DNA of 64,000 nucleotides, from the NCBI RefSeq assembly GCF_947488185.1, contig NZ_CANKYM010000003.1, positions 508,873-572,872 on the forward strand, given 5' to 3'. This document shows, in pieces, positions 52,995-62,837 of this stretch. The notes below the pieces were generated by a model. The model saw nothing but the letters and a program-made list of their open reading frames with translations. It made no database searches and had not been told where the DNA came from. The DNA comes from an uncultured Roseobacter sp. (GTDB taxonomy: Bacteria; Pseudomonadota; Alphaproteobacteria; Rhodobacterales; Rhodobacteraceae). A program made the translations under genes and the position numbers. How positions within the stretch are numbered: the stretch's first letter is position 1; every line of letters starts with the position of its first letter.

Positions 52995-53993
52995 ATGTCG
53001 AACACGAAACAAATTTTGGCGATGCTCAAGAGCAGAGCATCCGGAGATGACGAGCAATTTTACTCAATTGCCCTGCAGATTGCGGCTGCTGAAGCGAGAC
53101 AAGGCCACCGTACCACAGCAGAAGACCTTCGGGCTGCTGTTGATGAAGCAAGAGCGGCAAAATCGAGGGGCGCGAGTGTTTCTATCCCGTTTGCGCAGCC
53201 ACGCGGTGAACTTGAATCCCTGATTGACCTCAGAGAACCACGACTTCGCCTCAAGGATGTAGTGCTGCACGAACCTGTTGTTGAAAAACTAGAGGACCTT
53301 ATCCGTCAACAGGCGAAACGGGATTGGCTTCGAGAGCACGGAAAAACACCGAACCGCTGTGTGCTATTTGTTGGCCCTCCCGGCTCCGGGAAAACGATGA
53401 CGGCAGAAGCGCTTGCCGGTGAGCTGCACCTACCCCTTTTTGTGATAAGGCTAGAATCTTTGATCACAAGATTTATGGGGGAAACAGCTACGAAGCTTCG
53501 CCTAGTATTTGACGAAACTCTCAAGCACCGGGGCGTGTATTTATTCGATGAGTTCGACGCGATTGGCGGTCACCGAAAAGCAACGAATGACGTGGCCGAA
53601 ATGCGGAGAGTCTTGAATTCATTTTTGCAGCTGATGGAACAGCCCAATGCGACGGATAGTATTCTGCTAGGCGCTACGAATTATCCAGAGCTTCTGGATC
53701 GCGCGCTCCTCAGGCGCTTTGATACTGTGATAGAGTTTGAGTCCCCCTCCAATGAACAGATAAAGTCTCTAATTGAGAAATGCCTCAAGCCACTCAAACG
53801 TCCGAGGTTAGCGTGGAAAAAAATCACCGAGGCTGCGGCGGGGCTTAGCCAATCTGAAATTGCACGTGCCTCTGAGGACGCCGTAAAAACAGCCATTCTT
53901 GACGAACGCGACACCATAAAAACAGAAGATGTCCTTCGGCGTCTAAATGACCGGAGAGAGATGCGGGACGCTTTCTCGAAGGTGGAAAGATAA
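52995..53993 (+). CDS. ietA: AAA ATPase, IetA-like (antitoxin/defence ATPase)
   Basis: This 332-residue AAA protein has Walker A GPPGSGKT (G127-T134), Walker B with YLFDEFDAI (D185, E186), a sensor/arginine-finger stretch (GATNYPELLDRALLRRFD), and a helical C-terminal lid. It begins MSNTKQILAMLKSRASGDD. Together with the following subtilisin-like gene it matches IetA-IetS, described from the Agrobacterium Ti plasmid as an incompatibility and stability toxin-antitoxin pair and later reported as an anti-phage system. The protease gene starts 13 bases after its stop. Confidence 0.72.
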   Translation: MSNTKQILAMLKSRASGDDEQFYSIALQIAAAEARQGHRTTAEDLRAAVDEARAAKSRGASVSIPFAQPRGELESLIDLREPRLRLKDVVLHEPVVEKLEDLIRQQAKRDWLREHGKTPNRCVLFVGPPGSGKTMTAEALAGELHLPLFVIRLESLITRFMGETATKLRLVFDETLKHRGVYLFDEFDAIGGHRKATNDVAEMRRVLNSFLQLMEQPNATDSILLGATNYPELLDRALLRRFDTVIEFESPSNEQIKSLIEKCLKPLKRPRLAWKKITEAAAGLSQSEIARASEDAVKTAILDERDTIKTEDVLRRLNDRREMRDAFSKVER

Positions 53994-54005
53994 TGCGCCT
54001 AGCTC

Positions 54006-56480
54006 ATGGCAGAATTTGATAAACCTCACATTGACATCACCACGCGAGTTATTCCTCGACCCTACCAAGCCTCAAGACAAAAGATGGGCGGAGGTGCGGC
54101 GCCGCGAATTCGAGCGCAACATGGCGCGAGGCTTCAAGCCGAAATGCGAGCGGCATTCGTCGAAGCGGACGATGATCGGCTCGAAGATGATCGATTAGAT
54201 CATACAGATGGCGTGTTCCTAGAGGTGGCACTGAGACGCGGAACCAACCCTATAGACACGTTAGAGCGCAAAAGAGACAAAATTAGACCGGGTGCTGTCT
54301 CGACCACGAATGACAACGAGATCCGTGTTGCCCTGTTCGTGCCAGATGATGCACGGCCAGTTCTGGAGAACATCATCGATGAGTATATTAATGGTGATTT
54401 GAACGACCGTGGGGCTCCACCGAAAAGAGATAAGGTCGAACCTATCGAAGCGATCAGACGCGCCCGATTGGAAACATTTTGGACTGATGAGCCAGATGCG
54501 CTGCCACAAGAAGCACAGGATGAGATTTGGTGGGAAGTTTGGTGCTACGCCGAATTGGCTGATCAAGTCAAAGATGCCGCCGAAGCGATAAATTGCGTTG
54601 TTGCTGAGAGCCATTATTGGCTGAAGTTCCCTGAAAGCACAGTCATACCAATTAGAGCTATCAGGGTTACAATTGAGCTCCTCCTGTTTGCCACAGCAGG
54701 AATCTCAGAATTAAGACGGGCGAGCGCGACTCCTGTGTTTTTCATTGAGGCCGATCATGCTGATCAAACTCAATGGACAGAAAATCTGGCAGAACGGGTG
54801 ACATGGCCTGCGGGTGATGCTCCCGCAGTTTGCCTGTTAGACACAGGTGTGAACAGAGCCCATATACTTCTTGAACCGGCTATCTCTACTGGCGACCTCT
54901 TAACGGTGAATGCGGATTGGGGCGCTACTGATGACACAGGTCATGGTACGGGTATGGCAGGCCTAGCATTGCTCGGCGACCTAACACCACGCCTTGAAGA
55001 TCAAAGCGCGATCAATCTCCAGCATAGAGTTGAATCTGTGAAGATTTTACCTCCAGATGGCTTTCCTGCAAACGACCCAAAGTCTTACGGCTCGATTACC
55101 CAATCAGCAACCTCTCTGGCTGAGATCAATAATGCTGAACGGAAACGAGTATTCTGTTTGGCTGTCACAAACGATAATGTATCTGGCGCGCGAGCTACGA
55201 CATGGAGCTCAGCGATTGACCAAGCTGCGGTTGGCAAAATGGCAGGAGATGAAGACGGTGCGCCGTCACGACTTTTTGTCGTTTCAGCTGGAAATGCGCC
55301 GTCAGAAATAGACGTAAACAACATCCTCCCTGCTGATCAACTACCTATAGAAGACCCCTCGCAGGCATGGAACGCCTTAAGCGTCGGCGGGTATACCAAC
55401 AAGACAGATATCGATGACGCGGGTTACATTGGGTGGACAGCTATAGCCGATGCTGGTGATCTCAGCCCTTTCACTAGGACGTCAGTCACTTGGCCACAAA
55501 GCCGGACAGCTTTCAAACCTGATGTGGTCATGGAGGCCGGAAACAGGGCGATTAGCCCCGCAGGTACTGAAGCGCTTAGTCTCGACTCGTTGGCGTTGCT
55601 AACTACAGGCGGGAACGTAGACACCCAGCCCTTGATGCCGTTTGCAGCAACAAGTGCAGCGTCGGCGCAGTGTGCACGTCTAGCAACGCAGCTTTGTGCG
55701 ACCTACCCAGACTTTTGGCCAGAAACCATTCGCGCGCTGATCGTACACAGCGCTGAATGGACGCCAAAAATGCTTCAAGAAATGGATAACGCTGGCGGAA
55801 TGACTGCTCGTCAATCTTTCTTGCGTCGATATGGTCACGGAGTCCCCGACTTTTCGAGGGCAGCGGCTTCCGCAAATAATCATCTTGCTTTAATTGCCCA
55901 AAATTCCATTACACCGTTCAAGGTTGAGGATGGGCAAAAGAAGTTTTCTGACTGTCATTTCTATAAGCTCCCATGGCCAAAACAGTTGCTGGAGGGCATT
56001 GGCGATCAGGATGTGCGACTTAAACTAACACTATCCTATTTTGTCGAACCAAATCCTGGAAGGTTTGCTTCAATTGATGCTCAGAGATATCAATCTTTCG
56101 GCCTAAGATTTGATCTGAAGCGACGCCTCGAAACTGAAGATGATTTCATCAAACGTACCAACCCGAAAGAACGCGAAGACCCGCTAGGCCCAGGTCCAAA
56201 AGGCGGAGATAACTCTGGTTGGAAATTTGGTCCGAACAGCGTTTCTGCTGGTTCCCTTCACAGTGACGAATGGGTTGGTCCAGCTGCTGCTCTGGCAGCG
56301 CGAGACCTAGTCTGTGTCAAACCGGTTGTAGGTTGGTGGCGTCAATCGGCGAAAAATTGTCGCAGGACGGGTCGCTACGCACTTATCGCCACGCTGAGTG
56401 CTCCAAACATGGACATTGATTTACATACTCCAATTCAAGTTTCTGTTCAAAATCAGGTGGATGTCGAAATCCCGTTTTAA
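54006..56480 (+). CDS. ietS: Subtilisin-like S8 serine protease, IetS-like
   Basis: This 824-residue protein has an N-terminal 260-residue extension with charged helices, then an S8 peptidase domain. Catalytic triad: D279 (VCLLDTGVN), H313 (DDTGHGTGMAG) and S550 (FAATSAASAQCA, standing for the usual GTSxAxP). No signal peptide is seen, so it probably acts in the cytoplasm. It shares the ATPase operon, as in IetAS. A long C-terminal beta-rich tail (residues 600-824) is not assigned. In the known pair the protease is the toxic part and the ATPase restrains or triggers it. Confidence 0.72.
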   Translation: MAEFDKPHIDITTRVIPRPYQASRQKMGGGAAPRIRAQHGARLQAEMRAAFVEADDDRLEDDRLDHTDGVFLEVALRRGTNPIDTLERKRDKIRPGAVSTTNDNEIRVALFVPDDARPVLENIIDEYINGDLNDRGAPPKRDKVEPIEAIRRARLETFWTDEPDALPQEAQDEIWWEVWCYAELADQVKDAAEAINCVVAESHYWLKFPESTVIPIRAIRVTIELLLFATAGISELRRASATPVFFIEADHADQTQWTENLAERVTWPAGDAPAVCLLDTGVNRAHILLEPAISTGDLLTVNADWGATDDTGHGTGMAGLALLGDLTPRLEDQSAINLQHRVESVKILPPDGFPANDPKSYGSITQSATSLAEINNAERKRVFCLAVTNDNVSGARATTWSSAIDQAAVGKMAGDEDGAPSRLFVVSAGNAPSEIDVNNILPADQLPIEDPSQAWNALSVGGYTNKTDIDDAGYIGWTAIADAGDLSPFTRTSVTWPQSRTAFKPDVVMEAGNRAISPAGTEALSLDSLALLTTGGNVDTQPLMPFAATSAASAQCARLATQLCATYPDFWPETIRALIVHSAEWTPKMLQEMDNAGGMTARQSFLRRYGHGVPDFSRAAASANNHLALIAQNSITPFKVEDGQKKFSDCHFYKLPWPKQLLEGIGDQDVRLKLTLSYFVEPNPGRFASIDAQRYQSFGLRFDLKRRLETEDDFIKRTNPKEREDPLGPGPKGGDNSGWKFGPNSVSAGSLHSDEWVGPAAALAARDLVCVKPVVGWWRQSAKNCRRTGRYALIATLSAPNMDIDLHTPIQVSVQNQVDVEIPF

Positions 56481-57008
56481 CAACGATTATCCACACCACG
56501 CCGGTCTGGATGCCAAAGGACCGCTAAAGGTCCCTTGAACATGATCCAACTTTGATAAGGTGGCGACATCCAATCCGCGCAGGGTTGGTCTGGGCTCCAA
56601 GGGCGTGAAACAGCCTTGGTCGATAGGATGGTTCCAAGGAAGGGTAGCGCGATAGCTCCCGTCCTGGTCTGGATTGCACAAGGGTAGGAACGCCCTTTGC
56701 TCTCGATGAAATCGTCTCCATGACATGGTCTGGGGTCTTGGGGGCAGGAACGCCCGCCAAGTCGATGGGTGCAGGGAGAGCGAAGTCTCCTGCGAGTGAT
56801 TGATCGGCGATACGATCTACTGGCTCTGAGTTGGGTTCGAAACCAAGGAAGAGCCACAGCCGGTGGGATGCAACGGGAGCGCGCAGCGGGCTCCCTTGCC
56901 AAGATGGGTGAAAGTACTGCCTTTGAGAATTTGTCAAAATTTTCAAAGTGGTACTACCACCAACATCTTGCGTCGCGCCTTAACCCGCAAAACGTTGTGA
57001 AATCGGGC
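56481..57008. other. 528-bp gene-free segment with four diverged repeats
   Basis: GGTCTGG occurs at 56503, 56587, 56666 and 56727, each followed 6-8 bases later by an AAGG-like motif, so four diverged units are likely. A further stem GGGAGC/GCTCCC is at 56875-56895. Two minus-strand frames of about 140 codons here have no coding character. The segment separates ietS from the convergent RTX gene and may carry non-coding RNA or an element end. Confidence 0.45.
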
Positions 57009-60000
57009 TTACACAGTCACCACATCACTCATAGCTAATGTGCTGTAATTCTCCGTATACATCAAATCCGCCATGGAATAGGTCGTGCCCGTGCCGTCAC
57101 GGTCCACTTCCAGGAAGCTGTGATTGCCCGCATAGGTGATCTGCACCCAATCGCTTAAGACATCCGTGCCATCCACATAGCCAAAATCGCTCAAGACATC
57201 CGAGATATCGATGGTCTCGCCAGCAGTAAAATCACGCACCAGATCGCGCCCATTAAAGGCGGTTTCACCTTCAAAGACAAACGTATCAACGCCGCCCTGT
57301 CCCCAGAGCTTATCAATGCCTTCATCCGCATAAAGCGTATCGGCCCCGTCACCGCCCAGAAGCGTATCGGCATCTCCGCCGCCGCGCATGGTGTCGTTGC
57401 CGTTTCCACCATACATGAGGTCCAGCCCGGCATCGCCGTTCAGAACGTCATTGCCGTTATGGCCGTAAAGCGTATCACTATCATCACCACCATGAATGGT
57501 GTCATTCCCATCGCCACCAGAAAGAACATCGTTCCCGGCCTCGCCGTGAATTTCATCGTTACCTGCGCCAACAAAACCGCTGGTGTTATACTGATCATCG
57601 CCATAGATCGTGTCATTGCCGTTGCCGCCATACAGAACATCATCGGCCTCGTACCCCCAAATCCAGTCATGGCCTTCGCCGCCATAGATGTAGTCGGTCA
57701 CTTCATTGCCATTGATCTGGTCATTGCCGCCATCACCGTAAATGGTGTCCAGTCCGCCATTGCCGTAGATGACATCCTCGCCATCACCGCCATGTAGCGT
57801 ATCGTCATCGTCATTACCGTAGATAATGTCGTTCCCGCCATCACCGAAGATTTCATCCTCACCGCCGCCGCCGTGAATGGTGTCCACACCGTCACCGCCA
57901 TGCAGTTCGTCATCACCGCCGGACCCGACAATCGTATCTGCTCCAGCGCCCCCGAAGATCGTGTCAGACCCGTCATTCGCGCCCGCAACCGCATAGTCAC
58001 CGTAGATCAGATCATCACCAGCGTCGCCGTGAATAACATCGTCCCCGGCTGCGCCATAGATTGTGTCATCATCATCACCACCATACAGCGTATCATTGCC
58101 TGCACCGCCAGCAATCGTGTCTTCGCCCGCGTCACCGTAGATGGTGTCATCACCAGCACCAACATAGCTCGCAACAGAGTTGGTATCATCGCCGTAAAGA
58201 ATATCGTTGCCTGTACCACCGTAGAGAATATCGGCCCCGGCCCATCCCGTGATGGTATCCACACCACCATTCCCGCGCAGTATGTTGGCCGTAGCGCCGC
58301 CGACAAAGGTATCGTCGTAATCCGATCCAATCGCATTCTCTATGCTGATGAAAGTGTCCGATCCATCTGCGCCGGATGCAGATTGGCTCGTCAGATTGAT
58401 AGTGACCGCGCCGCTCGCATTCGCATAAGAAGCGGTATCCACGCCAGTTCCACCGTCCAACGTGTCATTGCCAAGCCCACCTTCAAACAGGTTATCGCTT
58501 GAGCTTCCTGTCAGCGTATCGCCGTAAGCCGAGCCGATAACATTCTCAACATCGGTGATTTTGTCAGTTCCTTGGCCGGTAATCTGATTAAAAGCGTATC
58601 CGAGATCAACCGTGATGCCCGTTGTTGCAGAGGCATAGGTTATTGTGTCGATTCCGCCTTCTCCACGCAGAACATCGTCACCATTTCCTCCATCAAGAAA
58701 ATCATCACTATTGCCGCCCACGAGCGTGTCATTGCCGTCAAGACCAATTAGCGTATCGTAGTCTGCAAAACTAACGAAACCAAAGAGCACATCGTCACCA
58801 GATGTGCCGGTCGTCGTTACCGAAGCAGCGTTTGCCAACGCAGTTGATCCATCAGCAAACTGAAACTCTTGGATCTTGTCCCGCGTTGTACCAGCGATCA
58901 GATCAATGCTGCCGGTGTTGTGCGTGATGGTAACTGTGGTGCTTGTGGAGTCTCTAGTAAATGCAAGATCGTCAAATACGGTTCCATCAGTAAATTTCAG
59001 AACATCGTAGTCGCCGGTATTCCCTTCATTGATGATGTCGTTTCCAGCGCTGGCGATGTAGATGTCATCACCTTTCCCGCCGCGTAGATCATCATCACCG
59101 GCCCCGCCGTCAATCTGATCATTGCCATCTTCTCCATATACCGTGTCGTCCCCCGCGCCGCTGTTAATGGTGTCGTTTCCGGCCTTGCCGTAGATCGTAT
59201 CCACGACGCTGCCGCCGCTCGTGACACCGTCTAAGACATCATCGAATTCCGTTCCGTTGGTGGTCACCTGGATAGCGAGTGTGGTAAGATCAACATCAGG
59301 CCCGCCTGCATCAAAAGTGATAGTTTCCACAGGCGTTGTTGGCGAATTGAAGTGATCACGAATGAAGAAGCTGCCATAGCCGTTCGTGTCTACCGCCAGA
59401 TCACCATTCCCAATACGGGAGTAGCTCAAATCTGCGGCTATAATGCCGTTACCGAGAACAATTGTGTCGGTACCGCTGCCGGTCGTTTCGTCTATCCAAG
59501 CATTTGCTCCAGCGCGATAGGTATCATCGCCATTCCCACCTTCAAGCAACACCATGCCTTGAGACGTGGTGTCTGCTTCCAGCATATCGTCGCCTTCACC
59601 GCCATGAAGCTGATCACCTTCGACGCCGCCACCGCCTTTCAGGGTGTCATTTCCAGCACCACCGATCAGGATATCAAAGCCAGCCTGACCTAAGAGCGTG
59701 TCATTGCCGTCTCCGCCCTCCAGAACGTCATTGCCTTGACCGCCCGCCAAAACATCATCACCGCCAAAGCCGTAAATCTCATCATCATCGGCAGTCCCGC
59801 CATAGATGCTATCAATCGTGTAATCATTTGCATTTGCGTCGCCGTTAACAACGTCACCGGATGGATTGAACAGCTTGTATTCTATTGATGTCGTGCCGTT
59901 TTGAGGGTCGTGATCAGCTAGTTCCCATGTGAGCGCTGTATCACTACCTTCGATGGCCGCCTTCATCTTCGCTTCTTCTGTCGATGAAATCGTGACTTGC

Positions 60001-62096
60001 CCTTGTGCATTGGCTTCGCGCGCATTCATGATGAATTCGCCGACAGTGACCCAGAATGCCTCCCTTGCCGCCGTATCTGGCAGTGCAGTGGCCGCAGCCT
60101 CAAGGGCATCCAGCGCTGTCTGATCAAGTGTCAGATTGGTGTAATCATCAATTCGCGTATTATCAAAATCGTAGCCCTGATCCAGCAAACTACCGGCGGC
60201 GGTTTGCACAAGGACCGAACTCATGAGCCGCGCGAAGACATTTCCTTCCCAGATGGTTTCAAACTCGTTTGCCTGCGCAACGCCGAGGTCATTACCCCAC
60301 CCGGCGTTATCGACAAATCCTTCACCAAGATAGGTTTCAAGGAAGGCGACTTTCTGTCCGTCTGCGAAATCACCCCGGCTCGTTGGACTGACCGCATCGA
60401 CATCCGCCCAGCGGAATAGCAGATCATTGATCTTGCCCTTTACGGTATCCCAGTTCTCGAAAACCTCGCTCAAGCTGTAGGAGGCAATATCCGTCACAAT
60501 AGAGATCAGGCTGTCAGGGTCGGTTTCATCATTATCTAGGCTGATCGCGATGCTCAGATCTGCCATTTGGTTGTGGCCACGCAAATTCGGCAGGAAAGCT
60601 GCGCGGATATCAAAGTTGTAGTCCAGCGCATATTGGCTGTTGGCAGTCGTGGTACTAAAGAAATAGTTCCCGATTTGTTCTGAATCTGTGGTGGTTGAAA
60701 CGGTTCCAGTATGGGTCAACCCCGCCTGATTGCCAGTTGCTGTCGAAGTCAGATTAACTGCTGTGATGCCTTGCGACGCCAGACTCAATAATTCATCGCT
60801 CTGGGTCTGCGCATCGGCGTTCGTATCATGCCAGATTTGCAGATCAGACCAAACTGCATCACTGGCATCAATCACGCCATCGGCATTTGCATCGAACGTC
60901 GCCAGATGCGTAAAGCCATCCATAGTGCTTGTGCCAAACATTTCTCCACCATTGTCGATCCGGCCATTGCTGTTCAAATCACGCACAAGAAATCCGTCAC
61001 CATGCCAAAAGGTTGCTTCGGCGAAGTTGTCATTGTTCAAATCAAAGTAGACCGAGTTGCTGGCCATGTAATCGACAGCAAGGCCGTCAGAGTCCATGTC
61101 GATCACGAGAGGGTCCCATGTCGTGCGTAATGCGGAAAGTGAACCGAGCGCCGATGTGAACCACGGAGATATTCCGCCGAGCTGTGTGCTTTCGAAATCA
61201 GCTGATGTGAGAGTGGTTAGGTCCTTGATCGGCGAGTAGGTGCCACTGCCGAGATCGACCTTGAGATCAAGGTCAACGCCAGCTGCTGTGCTGCGCCCGT
61301 CTTCAATGTAAATCACTTCTTCGCCGTCGACGAGAACCGCTAGATCGTCCCAACCCCGCGCTTGGTAGGTCACGACCCCGGACGGATTGCCCTGCAGGAT
61401 GATTTCAATATCTGAGACTGGCGCATTACCGTCCTCGCTGGAGAGAAAAAGCGTTGCTCCGTCTTGCAGTGTGAGTGTGTCTGTTCCAGAGGTCTCAGCC
61501 TTGTCAGTGAATACGTAGTTCCCGCCAGCAGCCAGTGTTAGAGCGTCTGCTTGCGTGCTGTCGAGAACGCGGTTGTAGCCGGGTATATCTGCCAGCCAAA
61601 CATAGTCGCCAGTCCCTTGCGGGATATTGAGAATAAGGTTTGTTCCTGCACCAACCAGCAAGGTGTTTGTGACCATGTTGCAGTTAAAGAAAAACGCAGA
61701 ATAGTCCGTTCCAGTGTTGTGCGACGCTATTGCAGCTTCGTAAGTTCCTAAGCGCTCAGCATGGTCCTTTAGGTCTGCCCAACCAGTAGCCGCATCAGAA
61801 AAGTTGGAAGTAATATCAACTAAGTTCAAAGTGGAGGGAGCAATATCGGCAAAACCATCGTTGTCTGTATCCAAGTCCAATTTGTCGTCTAGTCCAGCAA
61901 AGTCGCCTGAGCGAACCGTCAATTGATTTGTGAAAGGATTTATGCTGCTAGGAACGGCATCTATAAAGAATTGATCGTGCGTCGTGTTTAGGTCGCCGTC
62001 CTGATCGTAAAAAATAAAAGTGTGATTGAATCCAGTAGGTATCGTCAGATAGTAATCGACCTCACTGCTGCCAACATAAATTTTACCATTACTCAT
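57009..62096 (-). CDS. RTX calcium-binding protein with papain-like N-terminal domain
   Basis: This 1695-residue protein has no Sec signal. Residues 1-160 resemble permuted papain-like hydrolases (H25 in GFNHTFIFYDQDG, C139 in FFFNCNMVTNTLL). Residues about 330-460 form an FrpC-like calcium block (DMDSDGLAVDYM, DLNSNGRIDNGGEMFG). Residues about 770-1610 are many GGxGxDxUx RTX nonapeptides. The C-terminal 80 residues end in MSDVVTV, like type I secretion signals. HlyBD/TolC genes are not in the window. It is translationally coupled to the small gene upstream. Repeat DNA can cause slippage. Confidence 0.9.
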   Translation of the reverse strand: MSNGKIYVGSSEVDYYLTIPTGFNHTFIFYDQDGDLNTTHDQFFIDAVPSSINPFTNQLTVRSGDFAGLDDKLDLDTDNDGFADIAPSTLNLVDITSNFSDAATGWADLKDHAERLGTYEAAIASHNTGTDYSAFFFNCNMVTNTLLVGAGTNLILNIPQGTGDYVWLADIPGYNRVLDSTQADALTLAAGGNYVFTDKAETSGTDTLTLQDGATLFLSSEDGNAPVSDIEIILQGNPSGVVTYQARGWDDLAVLVDGEEVIYIEDGRSTAAGVDLDLKVDLGSGTYSPIKDLTTLTSADFESTQLGGISPWFTSALGSLSALRTTWDPLVIDMDSDGLAVDYMASNSVYFDLNNDNFAEATFWHGDGFLVRDLNSNGRIDNGGEMFGTSTMDGFTHLATFDANADGVIDASDAVWSDLQIWHDTNADAQTQSDELLSLASQGITAVNLTSTATGNQAGLTHTGTVSTTTDSEQIGNYFFSTTTANSQYALDYNFDIRAAFLPNLRGHNQMADLSIAISLDNDETDPDSLISIVTDIASYSLSEVFENWDTVKGKINDLLFRWADVDAVSPTSRGDFADGQKVAFLETYLGEGFVDNAGWGNDLGVAQANEFETIWEGNVFARLMSSVLVQTAAGSLLDQGYDFDNTRIDDYTNLTLDQTALDALEAAATALPDTAAREAFWVTVGEFIMNAREANAQGQVTISSTEEAKMKAAIEGSDTALTWELADHDPQNGTTSIEYKLFNPSGDVVNGDANANDYTIDSIYGGTADDDEIYGFGGDDVLAGGQGNDVLEGGDGNDTLLGQAGFDILIGGAGNDTLKGGGGVEGDQLHGGEGDDMLEADTTSQGMVLLEGGNGDDTYRAGANAWIDETTGSGTDTIVLGNGIIAADLSYSRIGNGDLAVDTNGYGSFFIRDHFNSPTTPVETITFDAGGPDVDLTTLAIQVTTNGTEFDDVLDGVTSGGSVVDTIYGKAGNDTINSGAGDDTVYGEDGNDQIDGGAGDDDLRGGKGDDIYIASAGNDIINEGNTGDYDVLKFTDGTVFDDLAFTRDSTSTTVTITHNTGSIDLIAGTTRDKIQEFQFADGSTALANAASVTTTGTSGDDVLFGFVSFADYDTLIGLDGNDTLVGGNSDDFLDGGNGDDVLRGEGGIDTITYASATTGITVDLGYAFNQITGQGTDKITDVENVIGSAYGDTLTGSSSDNLFEGGLGNDTLDGGTGVDTASYANASGAVTINLTSQSASGADGSDTFISIENAIGSDYDDTFVGGATANILRGNGGVDTITGWAGADILYGGTGNDILYGDDTNSVASYVGAGDDTIYGDAGEDTIAGGAGNDTLYGGDDDDTIYGAAGDDVIHGDAGDDLIYGDYAVAGANDGSDTIFGGAGADTIVGSGGDDELHGGDGVDTIHGGGGEDEIFGDGGNDIIYGNDDDDTLHGGDGEDVIYGNGGLDTIYGDGGNDQINGNEVTDYIYGGEGHDWIWGYEADDVLYGGNGNDTIYGDDQYNTSGFVGAGNDEIHGEAGNDVLSGGDGNDTIHGGDDSDTLYGHNGNDVLNGDAGLDLMYGGNGNDTMRGGGDADTLLGGDGADTLYADEGIDKLWGQGGVDTFVFEGETAFNGRDLVRDFTAGETIDISDVLSDFGYVDGTDVLSDWVQITYAGNHSFLEVDRDGTGTTYSMADLMYTENYSTLAMSDVVTV

Positions 62097-62605
62097 TAGT
62101 TTAGCTCCTTAACCCTAAATGTTGCCCAGTAGTTACATGGTTCAAAAATTCTTATTCCGCGTAACTCGTCCGCTTCATCAAACGTAAATTCAATACGAAT
62201 CTGGTCTGATGACCTCCCACGGCACAAGAAGCCACTGGGCCAATAGCCACTAGATGAAACAGAGTAGATTAGCTGTTTTTCAAGCTTTTCATCTTTTCGT
62301 AAAATTGGATTTACTTTGATATTAAGTTTTGAATTTTGAAGAACACCTTCAATCTCTTCGGGACTGCTTCCAAACTTGAACGTTCCTTTGAGAGCCTCGA
62401 ATAGGTCCTGATAGTCGTTGTAGTCAGCTACTAGAAACGATTTTGGATTATATTCCGAGTCCTTTGGGTCAATAACCTTCGTGCTAAGCCTAAGATCAGG
62501 CCCAAACCGAAAATCAAGACCTAGCGCTAATAATAGCGGAACAACGATCACTGAAAGAACAAGGTAGCTCAGTGGCTTCTTAGGTATTTTGCTTTTCAAA
62601 CTCAT
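62096..62605 (-). CDS. Membrane-anchored partner of the RTX protein
   Basis: This 169-residue protein has an N-terminal membrane helix (SYLVLSVIVVPLLLALG, residues about 13-29) and a periplasmic soluble part with two cysteines (CRG and CNYW) and a SmpA/BamE-like stretch (FKFGSSPEEIEGVL). The stop TAA shares one base with the RTX ATG, so the two are coupled. An immunity or secretion-helper role is inferred only from this coupling. Confidence 0.6.
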   Translation of the reverse strand: MSLKSKIPKKPLSYLVLSVIVVPLLLALGLDFRFGPDLRLSTKVIDPKDSEYNPKSFLVADYNDYQDLFEALKGTFKFGSSPEEIEGVLQNSKLNIKVNPILRKDEKLEKQLIYSVSSSGYWPSGFLCRGRSSDQIRIEFTFDEADELRGIRIFEPCNYWATFRVKELN

Positions 62606-62837
62606 TCGTTAACACCTCGAAATACTAACTAACTATTGCGGCAGAATAATCTGCCACACCCATGGGTGCTTTGAAATCAATACGACTACTAAGTAATTCT
62701 TTGTCTGGGGATAACTTTTTTAACTTTCCCAAAAGCGCCATGATCCATCGTTCATTAGCGTTTTCTGATGTGCCGGGCTTCAGAGATGAATTGCGTCTGA
62801 TAGTTGAGATAAAGGGCCGCGAGTGAATAAAGCCGCC

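Noticed and set aside
56836..56851. A T-arm-like GGTTCGAAACC sequence
   Set aside because: It is an isolated short palindrome without acceptor, D or anticodon arms.
56477..56946. Minus-strand frames of about 140 codons after ietS
   Set aside because: Weak coding character, no ribosome site, and the sequence is better explained by four diverged repeats.
57200..59800. Regular repeats resembling a CRISPR array
   Set aside because: The periodicity is about 27 bases and in frame, and encodes GGxGxDxUx RTX nonapeptides. No spacers, no cas genes.
57459..59848. Several plus-strand frames across the RTX repeats
   Set aside because: They are shadows of the coding RTX repeats, with low-complexity Ile/Val/Ala peptide sequence.
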